A stretch of DNA of 6,944 nt. Origin: CAUZSN01 sp963582345. Its GTDB lineage: Bacteria > Planctomycetota > Planctomycetia > Planctomycetales > Planctomycetaceae. Every line of letters begins with the position of its first letter. Positions within the stretch are counted from its first letter, which is position 1. Positions 5,939 through 6,944 of this stretch are shown piece by piece. A model generated the notes under the pieces. That model worked only from the letters and a program-made list of their open reading frames with translations, was not told the origin of the DNA and did not search any database. The stretch spans positions 1 through 6,944 of the forward strand of contig CAUZSN010000134.1 in NCBI GenBank assembly GCA_963582345.1. Reading direction: 5' to 3'. The translations under genes were made by a program, and so were the position numbers.

Positions 5939-6376
5939 TCAGGGATGGCTCTTGACGGTCGGTCCCGTCAGCGTGGACACATCGACCGTTCTTGCCTGGT
6001 CTGTCTTTCGGCCATCGTTTTGAGTCATCGTGTCCAACTGGAGACTCTCTTGCACCGCCAGCGCGCCATTGAAAATCTTGAACAGATCGACCTGGTCACT
6101 ACGTCCACGTCGACCGTTGCGCTGACGGCGGGAGCTAATTTGCTGAGCAATCTTTTGCTGACGATTTTCCTGTTGCGCAAGTTGCAGCGTGACGTATTGC
6201 AGATATGCGTCGTACGGATTCAGCCGAAACTGCGCTTCGGCTTCGCGCAACGTCCAGGCCTGGGAAGTCTTCTTGAGCATCGCTGGCGGTTCGTCAGCAC
6301 GCAAAACGAGATCGGTCGTTGTAGAGACAACAAAGGACGTCATCGCGATGACTACCAAAGGCGATCGTACTTTCAT
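5939..6376 (-). CDS. Open segment 1 of the broken exported protein (N-terminus)
   Basis: This segment encodes 145 residues from the chosen ATG at 6376; the frame is also open nine codons further up, to an ATG at 6403 that lacks a ribosome binding site. Residues 1-17 are a basic-hydrophobic export signal, and LRADEPP follows as a plausible cleavage region. Next comes a glutamine- and arginine-rich, probably helical stretch (LQYVTLQLAQQENRQQKIAQ, then SSRRQRNGRRGRSDQ) and FKIFNGALAVQESL. It ends in TGPTVKSHP just before a TGA. The same frame resumes at KSMLTGREPKVSPL. Translated alone, it would be a short exported peptide. Confidence 0.6.
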   Translation of the reverse strand: MKVRSPLVVIAMTSFVVSTTTDLVLRADEPPAMLKKTSQAWTLREAEAQFRLNPYDAYLQYVTLQLAQQENRQQKIAQQISSRRQRNGRRGRSDQVDLFKIFNGALAVQESLQLDTMTQNDGRKTDQARTVDVSTLTGPTVKSHP

Positions 6377-6384
6377 GGGTGCGA

Positions 6385-6390
6385 CTCCAA
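6385..6390 (-). promoter_or_regulatory. Ribosome binding site deciding the start of the large exported protein
   Basis: The minus strand carries TTGGAG, eight bases, then ATG at 6374-6376. This favours the start at 6376, directly before a basic-hydrophobic signal sequence, over the in-frame ATGs at 6394 and 6403. Confidence 0.55.
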
Positions 6391-6403
6391 TCATGTGAGA
6401 CAC

Positions 6404-6629
6404 AACGAAAGCAATTGTTCATTGAGGGTTTAGAAAACGAACACTCCACCCCAGAAGGCTCTTTTGATGGCCAAATATAACGAGAATAACCGCGTAATCA
6501 CGAAAAATTCTCAATCATCGGAAGCATTTGGATGGCCACATTATTCGACGAACCCACCATAGCACAATCAAACCGGGTTTTCCCAGATGAAACCTGTCAC
6601 GACCGAATCGCAGGTCGATTGCCTCGATC
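6404..6629. other. Non-coding gap upstream of the large exported protein
   Basis: These 226 bp are more AT-rich than the genes on either side and contain no convincing reading frame. The octamer GATGGCCA occurs twice (near 6467 and 6531), each followed by an A/T-rich stretch. A promoter for the large gene should lie here, but I could not pick a reliable -35/-10 pair. Confidence 0.4.
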
Positions 6630-6944
6630 CTACTTTTTCGAACTGCCGCTTTCGACTTTCATCAAACCTTGGTTAAAACGTGCATGCTGAAGTCCAGCCT
6701 GACGGAAATCGTCTAATCGAGCTTGATTTCGTGGAAACGCATGGGTTGTCTTGGCGCCTACGGAGTCCGCGAATAGGGTCGTTGTTTTCGGAATATCGAG
6801 AACGTTGAGTAGTTTATCGGATGTGCCGCGCATGGCGTAGGACTGGCGCAGGGGGTTTGATCGGCACGTCCAATAAACGTGCGTTGAACTTAGCCGCGGC
6901 TTATGGGTATTGAATGTTTCCCACGAGAGGGCGTCGGGTGCGCG
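6630..6944 (-). CDS. Unrecognised protein, C-terminal part, running off the right edge
   Basis: The frame ends at TAG 6630-6632 and is open to the right edge (about 104 codons in view). The first internal ATG, at 6833, gives 67 residues: MRGTSDKLLNVLDIPK, TTTLFADSVGAKTTHAFPRN, QARLDDFRQAG and finally KVESGSSKK. Upstream, the frame reads HVYWTCRSNPLRQSYA, so the true start is probably outside the window or at the ATG at 6833. The stretch GTSDKLLNVLDIPKTTTLF vaguely resembles the last helix of STAS (anti-anti-sigma) domains, but I would not assign it. It lies on the same strand as the large exported protein, 254 bp upstream of that gene's start. Confidence 0.4.
   Translation of the reverse strand, partial: RAPDALSWETFNTHKPRLSSTHVYWTCRSNPLRQSYAMRGTSDKLLNVLDIPKTTTLFADSVGAKTTHAFPRNQARLDDFRQAGLQHARFNQGLMKVESGSSKK
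6891..6900. repeat. Perfect 10-bp palindrome near the right edge
   Basis: AGCCGCGGCT, in the context CTTAGCCGCGGCTTAT, is a perfect palindrome at about 6891-6900. It resembles the 'TAGCC.CGGCTTA' cores of planctomycete dispersed intergenic repeats as I remember them. It falls in the uncertain upstream part of the right-edge reading frame, which weakens the case that this part is coding. Confidence 0.3.

Larger units (their letters stand above)
3616..6376 (-). pseudogene. Large exported protein of unknown function, broken by three stops and one frameshift
   Basis: A single gene of about 919 codons is recognisable. It starts at ATG 6374-6376 after TTGGAG (8-nt gap) and ends at TAA 3616-3618. 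Reading from 6376, the same frame continues through TGA 5939-5941 and TGA 5324-5326. An extra A at 5116/5117 then moves it by one base, and the new frame passes TAG 3913-3915 before ending in FLEDGLHAVLTIERK. Protein-like sequence continues without loss across every lesion, for example EFKYI-stop-TLMPRGSQEEDGF. The N-terminus, MKVRSPLVVIAMTSFVV and later LRADEPP, looks like a signal peptide or membrane anchor. The rest is a mixed globular protein with two related 'CP....Y' modules (4999-5076 and 3745-3825). The sequence resembles long uncharacterised planctomycete proteins known to me only by pattern, so I give no function. Stop-codon readthrough is possible in principle, but the frameshift argues for a pseudogene. 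Confidence 0.8.

Noticed and set aside
5873..6433. A 186-codon plus-strand open frame
   Set aside because: It is antisense to the N-terminal part of the exported protein, which has a ribosome binding site and a signal peptide. The plus-strand product is Arg- and Leu-rich without any family resemblance.

Overview
The window looks like a planctomycete chromosome segment, probably of the Pirellulales type. The evidence is a DUF1501 protein, an M81 (MlrC-type) peptidase, an ABC-2 permease of the planctomycete 'FWRSR..WFW.KF' kind, a long secreted protein of a planctomycete-looking family, and a hairpin carrying the 'TGILPV'-coding repeat. All assignments come from reading translations; no search was run.

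Layout: (1) Bases 1-80 hold two adjacent hairpins and perhaps the last codons of an upstream gene. (2) About 116-751 (+) is the C-terminal part of a DUF1501 gene. It lacks its 5' part and carries about four indels, one of them a 7-bp tandem duplication. (3) Bases 752-919 separate it from the convergent next gene and hold two tandem hairpins. (4) 920-2392 (-) is a complete, apparently intact M81 metallopeptidase with a good ribosome binding site and the expected metal-site spacing. (5) 2393-2704 is non-coding. (6) 2705-3493 (-) is a six-helix ABC-2-type permease domain. It looks like the C-terminal half of a larger permease or a gene with a frameshift at its start. (7) 3616-6376 (-) is one large gene of about 919 codons for an exported protein of unknown function. 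It is now split by three in-frame stops (TGA, TGA, TAG) and one 1-nt insertion, so it appears as five smaller open segments. (8) 6404-6629 is non-coding. (9) 6630 to the right edge (-) is the 3' end of an unrecognised gene.

The main message is clustered gene decay. At least two and perhaps three of the five recognisable genes are broken, while the peptidase between them is intact. The lesions are diverse (nonsense substitutions, single-base indels, a 7-bp duplication, a deletion of about 5 bp, 5' truncations). That fits long-standing pseudogenisation better than one assembly fault. No tRNA, rRNA, CRISPR array or complete insertion sequence was seen. No new multi-gene system can be supported. 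The most instructive object is the broken secreted protein and its two internal 'CP....Y' modules.
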